From Bacteroidales bacterium (GTDB taxonomy: Bacteria > Bacteroidota > Bacteroidia > Bacteroidales > Muribaculaceae), in contig SFMJ01000107.1 in NCBI GenBank assembly GCA_004553095.1, positions 1-12,350 on the forward strand: a stretch of 12,350 nt of DNA, written 5' to 3'. The notes under the pieces were generated by a model. The model saw nothing but the letters and a program-made list of their open reading frames with translations. It did no database searches and was not told where the DNA came from. A program made the translations under genes and the position numbers. Within the stretch, counting starts at the first letter, position 1, and the number at the start of each line of letters is the position of its first letter. Shown here in pieces: positions 5,598 to 12,196 of the stretch.

Positions 5598-6863
5598 GTG
5601 AACGAAAAAATTACTCTTCCTGTTCTGACTCAACTTTTGGCTCTACATACCGGCGATTCAAGAAAGCAGTCGGAAGATTTTATCAAGGAGTTCTTCGGCG
5701 CCATCTCCGCCGCTCTGGCTAATGGTGAACAGGTCAAAATCAAAGATTTTGGCGTGTTCAAAACTACTTTGGTCGGCGCCAGAAAGAGTGTAAACGTCTC
5801 CACCGGTGAAGATCACGAGATCCCCGCTCATTATAAGGTCTCTTTCACTCCATCCAAGGAGATTGCCGCAATCATCAACGAACCCTTCGAAATGTTCGAA
5901 ACTGTTGAACTTAACGACAACGTCTCCCTCGATGATTTGGAAACCATCGATCAGGCAGACCCCGATGATGCCCCCGACCAACCCATCCCGGAATCGGAAC
6001 AACCCGAGCCCGAACCCAACTCGGAATCGGAACAACCCGAGCCCGAACCCAATCACTCAGAACAACCTGAGGCTGATAACTCTCCCCTTTATGTTTTCGA
6101 TGATTCTGACTCTGATCTGTCTAAACCTTCTGATGACGATAATAAATCTTCCGATGACGAAGACGCATCTTCCGATGACGAAGACGCATCTTCCGATGAC
6201 GAAACCATAACTCCCGATGACGAGAAAACATCTTCAATAGTTTGTGAAGATTTTTCTCCCGTCGACGAAGAAACTTCTCCCGTCGACGAAGACTCTTCTG
6301 TTGACGTAGAAACTTCCCCGAAACCTGCCAAAGGTCGTTTCTGGCTCGGTTTCCTCGTCGGTTTTGCTGCCGCTTTCTTTGTCGCTTTCATCATTTACGG
6401 AACTTTCCTATACATCGGTGATTCTCAATCTTTGCACACCAATCAAGTGCAAACTCCCTCCGCCGTCACCGCTGACGCCAAATCCTCTGCCGATCCTGCA
6501 ACCGATCAGTCGGTCGTTGCCCAACAAGCCAATCAGTCTGCTGAGCCTGACCAACCGGAAGTCGAGCAAAAAGCAACCGAGACTCCCGAGGTCAACACCA
6601 GGCCCTCCGACTCACCCCTCTACGACACTATCACAAAAACAAGATACCTCACCACCATGGCTAAGGATCATTATGGAAACTACCATCTCTGGCCATATAT
6701 CTATATGGAAAACCAAAAGTTCCTCGGCCATCCTGATCGTATCACTCCCGGTACGAAGGTCGTAGTGCCTCCTCTCTCCAAGTATGGCGTTGACCCCTCC
6801 AACCCCGAACATATCAAAAAGGCTAAGCAGTTGGGCATAGAAATCTACAAAAAATATCAATAA
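5598..6863 (+). CDS. HU-domain protein with acidic repeats, one membrane segment and LysM-like C-terminus
   Basis: A 421-residue protein with four parts. Residues 1-95 are a complete HU/IHF domain (EDFIKEFFGAISAAL helix, VKIKDFGVFK hairpin at 46-55, RKSVNVSTGEDHEIPAHYKV arm, SFTPSKEI end). Residues 105-243 are a low-complexity Asp/Glu/Ser/Pro linker built of short tandem repeats. Residues 248-273 form one transmembrane helix preceded by the basic KPAKGR, predicting HU inside and C-terminus outside. After a second Gln/Pro/Glu-rich linker, residues about 347-391 (TRYLTTMAKDHYGNYHLWPY through ITPGTKVVVPP) resemble LysM, a peptidoglycan-binding fold. The start is GTG at 5598; there is no nearby in-frame ATG and the homology begins at once (MNEKITLPVLTQLL). 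It would span from nucleoid to cell wall. HU-superfamily proteins with membrane anchors and peptidoglycan-binding tails are known in Bacteroidota from comparative genomics; the function is not established here. Confidence 0.86.
   Translation: MNEKITLPVLTQLLALHTGDSRKQSEDFIKEFFGAISAALANGEQVKIKDFGVFKTTLVGARKSVNVSTGEDHEIPAHYKVSFTPSKEIAAIINEPFEMFETVELNDNVSLDDLETIDQADPDDAPDQPIPESEQPEPEPNSESEQPEPEPNHSEQPEADNSPLYVFDDSDSDLSKPSDDDNKSSDDEDASSDDEDASSDDETITPDDEKTSSIVCEDFSPVDEETSPVDEDSSVDVETSPKPAKGRFWLGFLVGFAAAFFVAFIIYGTFLYIGDSQSLHTNQVQTPSAVTADAKSSADPATDQSVVAQQANQSAEPDQPEVEQKATETPEVNTRPSDSPLYDTITKTRYLTTMAKDHYGNYHLWPYIYMENQKFLGHPDRITPGTKVVVPPLSKYGVDPSNPEHIKKAKQLGIEIYKKYQ
5989..6052 (+). repeat. 33-bp tandem repeat (ESEQPEPEPNS) in the acidic linker
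   Basis: Two near-identical copies with a 33-bp period begin at 5989 and 6022, encoding ESEQPEPEPNS and ESEQPEPEPNH (residues 132-153). A degenerate SEQPEADNS follows. The nucleotide identity over 31 bases indicates recent duplication rather than convergent composition. Confidence 0.85.
6146..6203 (+). repeat. 21-bp tandem repeat (SSDDEDA), 2.8 copies
   Basis: Copies start at 6146, 6167 and 6188 (first 16 bases only), each beginning ATCTTCCGATGACGAA and encoding SSDDEDA, SSDDEDA, SSDDE (residues 184-202). The first two copies are identical at the nucleotide level. The 21-bp period keeps frame, so copy number can vary without breaking the protein. Confidence 0.88.
6254..6313 (+). repeat. 21-bp tandem repeat (SPVDEET type), 3 copies
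   Basis: Copies start at 6254, 6275 and 6296; the first two share TTCTCCCGTCGACGAAGA and the third is diverged. They encode SPVDEET, SPVDEDS and SVDVETS just before the membrane segment. This is a separate repeat family from the SSDDEDA block but has the same 7-residue period. Confidence 0.8.
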
Positions 6864-6950
6864 CATCCTCTTCTTGCCCCACACTCTTACTCCTATTTTA
6901 CGTTATATTCACCCTTTTGTAAGAATTATTTCACTTTTTTCTCTGAAATA

Positions 6951-6982
6951 TTTGCAATTCTCATTTATATGTGCTAACTTTG
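6951..6982 (+). promoter_or_regulatory. Promoter for tRNA-Cys
   Basis: TTTG at 6951-6954 and TAACTTTG at 6975-6982 with 20-bp spacing fit the Bacteroidota consensus. Transcription would start about 12-15 bp before the mature tRNA 5' end at 7001. A 7-bp inverted repeat TATTTCA/TGAAATA (6927-6933, 6944-6950) abuts the -33 element. Confidence 0.82.
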
Positions 6983-7000
6983 CACTCGCAATCAGCTAAT

Positions 7001-7074
7001 GGTTCCATGTCCGAGTGGTTAGGTACCGGTCTGCAAAACCGTTTACACCAGTTCGAATCTGGTTGGAACCTCCA
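7001..7074 (+). tRNA. tRNA-Cys (GCA anticodon)
   Basis: The 74-base tRNA includes an encoded CCA. The acceptor stem GGTTCCA (7001-7007) pairs with TGGAACC (7064-7070), the discriminator is T, the cysteine identity base, and CCA is at 7072-7074. The T arm ACCAG-TTCGAAT-CTGGT is perfect. The anticodon loop CTGCAAA carries GCA at 7033-7035. The D arm is short (TCC/GGT flanking GAGTGGTTA), with only two canonical pairs plus T-T. The outermost anticodon-stem pair C-T is also a mismatch. Its own promoter and terminator make it a stand-alone unit. Confidence 0.95.
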
Positions 7075-7081
7075 ACAAATT

Positions 7082-7122
7082 AGAGGATGTATCAAGTCGC
7101 TTTGATACATCCTCTTGTTTTT
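7082..7122 (+). terminator. Terminator after tRNA-Cys
   Basis: Perfect 14-bp stem AGAGGATGTATCAA (7082-7095) with TTGATACATCCTCT (7102-7115), loop GTCGCT, then TG and five T to 7122. It begins 7 bp after the tRNA CCA end. Confidence 0.85.
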
Positions 7123-7131
7123 GATACATCC
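7101..7131. repeat. Direct repeat of the terminator's right arm
   Basis: TTTGATACATCC occurs at 7101-7112 (the terminator's right arm) and again at 7120-7131, right after the T tract. The left arm (7084-7095) can pair with either copy, so two mutually exclusive hairpins are possible. Confidence 0.7.
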
Positions 7132-7176
7132 CGTTATCCGTAATTATTCTCTTTAACGATACTCTCTTTTACTCTT

Positions 7177-7940
7177 ATGAAATTCGTAGTCCTTATACCC
7201 GCACGTTACGAATCCTCTCGATTCCCCGGCAAACCCCTCGCCAAAATCGGCGGCGAGGAGATGATCATCCGCGTTTGCCGTCAAGTTGACAAAACAGGCC
7301 TCCCTCTTGCCGTAGCCACCGACAATGACCTTATCGCCCAAACCGTCAGAAATGCCGGTTTCGATGCCGTTATGACCGCATCTTCACATCGCAGTGGCAC
7401 CGAACGTGTCGAGGAGGCGTATCGAAACCTCCGCTCTGATGCCGATGTTATCATAAATGTACAAGGCGACGAACCATTCATCGACCCACGTCAGATACTT
7501 TCTTTATCTGATATCTTCAAGAAAAATCCCGACACCGAAATTGCCACCTTGGCTCGTCCTTTCGACCCCGCTCTCGGATTCGATGCCCTCCAAGACCCTA
7601 ACCTCGTCAAGGTGGTGATGTCCGAGCAGGGTAGAGCCCTCTATTTCTCGCGTAGCGTTATCCCATTCGTGAGAAATACCCCGACTCAGATATGGCTTGA
7701 AAAGGTGCAGTATTATATTATTCACATATTGGCGTCTATGCCTACCGCGCCTCGGCCCTCTCCAAGATCGTTTCTCTCCCTCCCGCACCACTCGAAACCG
7801 TCGAAAGCCTCGAACAACTCCGCTGGCTTCAGAATGGTCTCGTGATAAATGTCGGCATCTCTTCTTTCCCCACAATAGGCATTGATACTCCCCAAGATCT
7901 CGAAAATGCAGAAAAGTTCCTGAAAAATTTTTCTCACTAA
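7177..7940 (+). pseudogene. kdsB: CMP-Kdo synthetase KdsB, disrupted by a frameshift
   Basis: Activates Kdo with CTP to CMP-Kdo for transfer onto lipid A; normally about 250 residues. The first 180 codons are a good match: VVLIPARYESSRFPGKPLAKI at 4-24, INVQGDEPF at 93-101, YFSRSVIPFVRNTP at 156-169. After QYY the frame moves; the 7177 frame runs 42 unrelated codons to a stop at 7845. The rest of KdsB continues in the -1 frame from 7719 (YSHIGVYAYRASALSKIVSL, then ESLEQLRWLQNG, GISSFPTIGIDTPQDLENAE) to TAA at 7938-7940. ATTAT is duplicated at 7712-7721; removing one copy restores one 252-residue protein with exactly the expected spacing (KVQYYSHIG). Causes could be a real mutation, a sequencing or assembly error, or less likely recoding. 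As read, the product lacks its last 72 residues. No clear promoter is visible between the tRNA terminator and the ATG. Confidence 0.88.
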
Positions 7941-7956
7941 CATTTTTTTGACCTTA

Positions 7957-7991
7957 TTTGACCAAATAATGCAATATTTTCATTAATTTTG
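7957..7991 (+). promoter_or_regulatory. Promoter for pfp with overlapping palindrome
   Basis: TAATTTTG at 7984-7991 is an exact -7 element. The best -33 TTTG is at 7957-7960, spaced 23 bp, slightly long. That TTTG is inside TTATTTG-AC-CAAATAA (7954-7969), a perfect 7-bp inverted repeat, and TTTGACC is directly repeated (7947-7953, 7957-7963). The leader would be about 30-35 nt. Confidence 0.68.
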
Positions 7992-8029
7992 CATCCAGAA
8001 ACTAATATGACAATAACCCATATAATTTT

Positions 8030-9688
8030 ATGAAAAAAAGTGCACTTCAGAAGGTTAGGGCTGAGTACCAGCCTAAACTTCCTAAAGTCCTCCAAGGATC
8101 GGTAAAAGTTAAGGTAGGTGAGGCTACTGAATCTGTGGCTAACCAGAAAGAAATCAAGGAGTTATTCCCCTATACTTATGGTATGCCCGTTGTTGAGTTT
8201 GAGCATGATGATGTTCCCACTCGCGTCGACGAACCCTTCAACGTAGGTATCATCCTCTCCGGCGGCCAAGCCCCCGGCGGTCACAACGTGGTCAGCGGTA
8301 TCTTCGATGGTCTCAAGTATCTCAATAAGGAGAACCGCCTCTATGGCTTCCTTATGGGTCCCTCCGGTTTCATCAACCATCAATACATGGAACTTACTGC
8401 CGGTATCATCAAGGATTATCGCAACACCGGCGGTTTCGATATCATTGGTTCCGGTCGTACCAAACTCGAAAAACCGGAGCAGTTCGATGAAGGTCTCAAG
8501 ATCTTGAAGGAACTCAACATCCGCGCCCTCGTGATCATCGGTGGTGACGACTCTAATACCAACGCTGCCGTTCTCGCCGAGTATTACAAGAATATCGGTG
8601 CTAATGTCCAGGTGATCGGTGTCCCCAAGACCATCGACGGTGACCTCAAGAATGAATGGATCGAGACTTCTTTCGGTTTCGACACCGCTTGCAAGGTATA
8701 TAGCGAGGTGATCGGTAACATCCAGCGCGACTGTAATTCTGCCAAGAAGTATTATCACTTCATCAAACTCATGGGTCGCTCTGCTTCTCACATCGCCCTC
8801 GAGTGCGCTCTCGAAACTCAACCCAACATCTGCCTTATCTCCGAGGAAATCCAGGCTAAGCGCATGACTCTCGACAATATCGTAAGCTACATCTGCTACG
8901 TTATCTCTGAGCGCGCTAAACTCGGCTGGAACTTCGGTACTGTGCTCGTGCCAGAAGGTCTTATCGAGTTTATCCCCTCTATGAAGGCTCTTATCAGCGA
9001 ACTCAACGACGTAATCGAGGAGCATAGCGACGAGTTGGCTGACAAGGAAGAAATGGAGAAACTCGAGTGCATTCACTCTTATCTCTCTCCCGTCAATGCC
9101 GCCCTCTACCACAGCCTCCCCAAGAATATCGCCCTCCAGCTTAGCCTCGACCGCGATAGCCACGGTAATGTGCAGGTGTCTCTCATCGAGACTGAAAGCC
9201 TCCTCTCTGAGATGGTGGCTAAACGCCTCGAGGAAATGGCTGCCAACGGCGAGTACAGCGGTAAGTTCAACGCTCAGCACCACTTCTTCGGCTATGAAGG
9301 CCGTTGCGCTGACCCCACCAACTTCGATGCCGACTATACTTACGCTCTCGGTTATAACGCTGCTATGCTCATCAATGCCGGTCTTACCGGTTATATGTCG
9401 AGCGTCCGCAACCTCACCGAACCCTCTGAGAATTGGATCGCCGGCGGTATTCCTATCACCATGATGATGAACATGGAGCGTCGTAAGGGTGAAATGAAGC
9501 CTGTAATCCAGAAGGCTCTGGTAAACCTCAATGGTCGTCCTTACCTCAAGTTCGCCTCTATGCGCGAGACTCTCGCACTTAATACTCTCTATCAGTATCC
9601 CGGCCCGATCCAGTATTTCGGCCCCTCTGAAATCTGCGACCGTCCCTCGATGACCCTCCTCCTCGAACATAATAAGGAGATCAACTAA
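8030..9688 (+). CDS. pfp: Pyrophosphate-dependent 6-phosphofructokinase, long type
   Basis: Reversibly phosphorylates fructose 6-phosphate with pyrophosphate, replacing or supplementing ATP-PFK in glycolysis and gluconeogenesis; cytoplasmic. The protein has 552 residues, the length of the long (plant beta-subunit-like) PPi-PFK group rather than the ~320-residue bacterial ATP enzyme. Signatures: GGQAPGGHNVVSG at 78-90 (phosphoryl-donor loop), IIGGDDSNTNAA at 169-180, where Asp-Asp in GGDD is the PPi-specific form, catalytic PKTIDGDLKNEW at 199-210, and the substrate motif KLMGRSASH at 246-254. A helical insertion and C-terminal domain follow (about 300-552), including HHFFGYEGRCADPTNFDADY. The ATG at 8030 follows a good promoter by about 39 bp, and the gene is closed by a strong terminator, so it is probably monocistronic. 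Codon use is strongly biased toward C-ending codons, suggesting high expression. Confidence 0.96.
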   Translation: MKKSALQKVRAEYQPKLPKVLQGSVKVKVGEATESVANQKEIKELFPYTYGMPVVEFEHDDVPTRVDEPFNVGIILSGGQAPGGHNVVSGIFDGLKYLNKENRLYGFLMGPSGFINHQYMELTAGIIKDYRNTGGFDIIGSGRTKLEKPEQFDEGLKILKELNIRALVIIGGDDSNTNAAVLAEYYKNIGANVQVIGVPKTIDGDLKNEWIETSFGFDTACKVYSEVIGNIQRDCNSAKKYYHFIKLMGRSASHIALECALETQPNICLISEEIQAKRMTLDNIVSYICYVISERAKLGWNFGTVLVPEGLIEFIPSMKALISELNDVIEEHSDELADKEEMEKLECIHSYLSPVNAALYHSLPKNIALQLSLDRDSHGNVQVSLIETESLLSEMVAKRLEEMAANGEYSGKFNAQHHFFGYEGRCADPTNFDADYTYALGYNAAMLINAGLTGYMSSVRNLTEPSENWIAGGIPITMMMNMERRKGEMKPVIQKALVNLNGRPYLKFASMRETLALNTLYQYPGPIQYFGPSEICDRPSMTLLLEHNKEIN

Positions 9689-9710
9689 TCCAATTATATG
9701 TGGATTACCC

Positions 9711-9741
9711 AAAAGGCAGCGCTATAAACGCTGCCTTTTTT
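9711..9741 (+). terminator. Terminator after pfp
   Basis: Perfect 11-bp stem AAAAGGCAGCG (9711-9721) with CGCTGCCTTTT (9729-9739), a 7-nt loop CTATAAA, and six T (9736-9741). It lies 23 bp beyond the pfp stop codon. Confidence 0.92.
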
Positions 9742-9763
9742 GCTTATATACAGGCCCGTTTTT

Positions 9764-9795
9764 ATTGTGGATTTTATAAATTATCATTATCTTTG
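9764..9795 (+). promoter_or_regulatory. Promoter for the thioredoxin-like lipoprotein and MFS genes
   Basis: ATTG at 9764-9767 (a -33 variant with TTG) and TATCTTTG at 9788-9795 with 20-bp spacing. Transcription would start near 9800, giving a leader of about 20 nt before the ATG at 9820. Confidence 0.7.
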
Positions 9796-9819
9796 CCGTC
9801 TAATATCTTCTTTTTGATT

Positions 9820-10296
9820 ATGATTAAGAATCTTTTTACAAACTTTTGCTCCCCTTTTGTGGTTCTCGCTCTCGTTCTATTCGCCTCTTGTTCAGGTGGA
9901 AGTAAGCAGAGTGAGAAGGATAGCGTCTCCACGCCGGCAGTCGACACCGCTGTTGCTGCGGCTTCATCTTCATCCTCTCTTGTTGCTAATGACTCCACTG
10001 CCGCTCGCCCGACAGTGATCGATTTCTTCGCCACTTGGTGCGGCCCTTGCCGACAGATTGCTCCTCTATTCGATAAGTTGAAGAGTGAGTATGGCGATGT
10101 CATCAATTTCAAAAGTGTCGATGTCGACCTGAATGAAGATCTTGCCCGACAATATAATATAGAGGCTATGCCTACCTTCATCATCCTCGATGCTGAGGGT
10201 AAGGAGGTGACTCGTCTCGTCGGCGCTGACCCTCAGGAGTTGGCAAAACTCGTCTCTTCCGTCGCTCAGAGTGCCAAGGATGATAAAAGTAAATAA
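9820..10296 (+). CDS. Thioredoxin-fold lipoprotein
   Basis: A 158-residue membrane-anchored thioredoxin-like protein. MIKNLFTNFC followed by VVLALVLFASC is a lipoprotein signal with the acylated Cys24; Phe at -3 is a relaxed lipobox. Residues after Cys24 (SGGSKQ) lack the acidic run I associate with surface export in Bacteroidota, so periplasmic orientation is inferred. A Ser/Ala-rich tether (30-64) precedes the thioredoxin domain (about 65-150): IDFFATWCGPCRQIAPLFD with the redox pair Cys74/Cys77 (WCGPC, the thioredoxin rather than the TlpA/DsbE form), VDVD at 100-103, and cis-Pro118 in EAMPTF. The likely role is disulfide reduction in the envelope; the partner is unknown. The ATG at 9820 was chosen over the reading from 9700, which overlaps the terminator and promoter. 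The MFS gene starts 20 bp downstream, so the two are probably co-transcribed. Confidence 0.9.
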   Translation: MIKNLFTNFCSPFVVLALVLFASCSGGSKQSEKDSVSTPAVDTAVAAASSSSSLVANDSTAARPTVIDFFATWCGPCRQIAPLFDKLKSEYGDVINFKSVDVDLNEDLARQYNIEAMPTFIILDAEGKEVTRLVGADPQELAKLVSSVAQSAKDDKSK

Positions 10297-10316
10297 TTAA
10301 AAACATCATATCTATC

Positions 10317-12008
10317 ATGGGAAATAACAACGTATATGCTGTCGCCCCAACCAAGGAGTTGCTGCGCGACAAGGCCTGGGCTCGTTGGACCGCGCTTGCG
10401 CTCCTCGCCTTCGCCATGTTCTGTTCTTACATCTTCATGGACATCCTCTCTCCGATCAAAGACCTGCTCCAGTCTACTCGCGGATGGGATTCCACCGCAT
10501 TCGGCACTATGCAGGGATCGGAGACTTTCCTTAATGTGTTCATCTTCTTCCTCATCTTCGCAGGTATCATCCTCGACAAGATGGGTGTTCGCTTCACTGC
10601 CCTCCTCTCGGGCGCGGTGATGCTGATCGGTGCCTATATCAATTATTATGCTCTGACCGATGCCTTCATAGGTAGTGGTCTCGAACGTTGGTTCACCGAC
10701 AATCTGAACTATATCCCGGGTTTCCAGGAACTTGGCATCGCTCCATTCTATGAGGGTATGCCCGCCTCTGCCAAACTCTCTGCCGTCGGCTTTATGATCT
10801 TCGGTTGTGGTGTCGAGATGGCAGGTATCACCGTAAGCCGTGGTATTGTGAAGTGGTTCAAAGGTAAGGAAATGGCGCTCGCCATGGGTTCGGAGATGGC
10901 ACTCGCACGTCTCGGCGTTGCCACTTGTATGATCTTCTCACCCCTCTTCGCCAATCTCGGTGGCACTGTCAGCGTTTCTCGCTCTGTTGCCTTCGGCGTG
11001 GTGCTCCTCCTTATCGCACTTATCATGTTTATCGTCTATTTCTTCATGGATCGCACTCTCGATAAGCAGAGCGGCGAGGCTGAAGAAAAGGATGATCCCT
11101 TCCGTATCAGCGACCTCGGCAAGATCCTCTCAAGCTGGGCTTTCTGGGTGGTGGCTCTCCTTTGCGTTCTCTATTATTCCGCTATCTTCCCCTTCCAGAA
11201 GTATGCTGTGAATATGCTCCAATGCAACCTCACTTTCACCGAATTGCCCGCCGACTCTGTGTGGGCATCTGACATGGTGACCGTGATCCAATATGTCATC
11301 ATGATCGTAGTAGCCGGTGCCTCTTTTGCAAGCAATTTCTGCAAGGGTAAGGTTATGAAGATCTCGATGCTCTGCCTCGCTATTGTGGCTCTTGTAGCCT
11401 ATTGCTATATGGGCTATATGCGTCAGTCGGCTGCTGCCATCTTCGCCGTATTCCCCCTCTTGGCTGTCGGCATCACTCCTATTCTCGGTAATTACGTCGA
11501 TTATAAGGGTAAAGCAGCTTCGATGCTCGTGCTCGGATCCCTCCTTCTTATCGCTTGCCACCTCACCTTCGCTTTCATCCTCCCCTTGTTCAAGGGTTCT
11601 GCTGTCGGTGGAGTAGTGGTGGCTTATCTCACCATCCTCGTGCTCGGCGCTTCTTTCTCTCTCGTGCCCGCCGCTCTTTGGCCCAGCGTTCCGAAGCTCG
11701 TGGATGCCAAGATCATCGGTTCGGCTTACGCCCTCATCTTCTGGATCCAGAATATCGGCCTCTGGCTCTTCCCCATGCTCATCGGTAAGATCCTCGATAA
11801 GACCAATCCCGATATCGTCCAGGCTGTAGCCAACGGCTCTATGACTGCCGAAACTGCCGCCATTAGTTATAACTATACTTGGCCTTTGGTGATGCTCGCT
11901 TGCCTCGGCATAGTTGCTCTCCTCCTCGGTTTCGTCCTCAAGAGCGTCGACAAGAAGAAAAACATCGGCCTCGAGCTCCCCAACATCCTCCCCGAAGATC
12001 AAAAGTAA
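10317..12008 (+). CDS. MFS transporter, substrate unknown
   Basis: A 563-residue inner-membrane major facilitator. The cytoplasmic N-terminus (1-22) leads into about 12 hydrophobic segments. MFS motif A is clear between segments 2 and 3 as GIILDKMGVR (83-92). A long hydrophilic loop (about 112-150, with ERWFTDNLNYIPGFQELG) follows segment 3, and a charged central loop (about 250-275, EAEEKDDPFRISDL) separates the two halves. The C-terminus is short and charged (KKKNIGLELPNILPEDQK). It does not match the nucleoside transporter at 2-1300. The layout with an extended first extracytoplasmic loop recalls the MFSD1-like group common in Bacteroidota, but that is an impression and no substrate is claimed. 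It lies 20 bp after the thioredoxin-like lipoprotein with no intervening signal, so it is likely the second gene of that operon, and it ends at a strong terminator. Confidence 0.88.
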   Translation: MGNNNVYAVAPTKELLRDKAWARWTALALLAFAMFCSYIFMDILSPIKDLLQSTRGWDSTAFGTMQGSETFLNVFIFFLIFAGIILDKMGVRFTALLSGAVMLIGAYINYYALTDAFIGSGLERWFTDNLNYIPGFQELGIAPFYEGMPASAKLSAVGFMIFGCGVEMAGITVSRGIVKWFKGKEMALAMGSEMALARLGVATCMIFSPLFANLGGTVSVSRSVAFGVVLLLIALIMFIVYFFMDRTLDKQSGEAEEKDDPFRISDLGKILSSWAFWVVALLCVLYYSAIFPFQKYAVNMLQCNLTFTELPADSVWASDMVTVIQYVIMIVVAGASFASNFCKGKVMKISMLCLAIVALVAYCYMGYMRQSAAAIFAVFPLLAVGITPILGNYVDYKGKAASMLVLGSLLLIACHLTFAFILPLFKGSAVGGVVVAYLTILVLGASFSLVPAALWPSVPKLVDAKIIGSAYALIFWIQNIGLWLFPMLIGKILDKTNPDIVQAVANGSMTAETAAISYNYTWPLVMLACLGIVALLLGFVLKSVDKKKNIGLELPNILPEDQK

Positions 12009-12030
12009 TCCCAATTATATCCAAAAGAAT

Positions 12031-12066
12031 AAGAGTGTGTCAGCCCCCGCCGACACACTCTTTTTT
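12031..12066 (+). terminator. Terminator after the MFS gene
   Basis: Perfect 11-bp stem AAGAGTGTGTC (12031-12041) with GACACACTCTT (12052-12062), a 10-nt C-rich loop, and six T (12061-12066). It ends the lipoprotein-MFS operon. Confidence 0.9.
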
Positions 12067-12067
12067 A

Positions 12068-12140
12068 TTCATAATTCATAATTATTTAGTTCAACATGAG
12101 CGCGGATTCGTTTTCGCATGTTCGCTTGCGAGCAAAATCC
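12068..12140. repeat. TTCATAA repeat plus imperfect dyad in the gap before the last gene
   Basis: Two copies of the 7-bp unit TTCATAA lie at 12068-12081 right after the terminator; short repeats of this kind are frequent in intergenic Bacteroidota DNA. A GC-richer dyad follows: TGTTCGC-TT-GCGAGCA (12119-12134, one G-T pair), with GGATT/AATCC (12104-12108, 12136-12140) as an outer stem. No gene is visible between 12067 and 12196. It may be a remnant of a dispersed intergenic repeat or a structured leader. Confidence 0.4.
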
Positions 12141-12196
12141 TCACTCCTTACTCCTATTTCCAACAATATTCTTCCCCCTTTTTGCGTTATCTTATT

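Noticed and set aside
5989..6313. CRISPR-like repeats
   Set aside because: The repeats are back-to-back coding tandem repeats with no unique spacers and stay in the reading frame of an HU/LysM protein.
7001..7131. tRNA-Cys as an integration (att) site for a mobile element
   Set aside because: No integrase gene and no repeated copy of the tRNA 3' end is present; the downstream repeat derives from the terminator arm, not the tRNA.
7690..7845. Short KdsB ending at 7845 as a natural variant
   Set aside because: The last 42 codons of that frame are Pro/Ser-rich with no KdsB similarity, whereas the -1 frame of the same DNA encodes the true conserved C-terminus.
8162..9712. 516-codon open frame on the minus strand opposite pfp (also 95-1126 and 11130-12014 opposite the transporters)
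   Set aside because: These frames lie antisense to strongly conserved genes. They are open because the sense codon bias rarely creates reverse stops, and their translations are Glu/His/Asp-rich with no family features.
9700..9819. Longer start for the thioredoxin-like lipoprotein
   Set aside because: It would cross the pfp terminator and the gene's own promoter, and would put 40 residues before the lipoprotein signal peptide.
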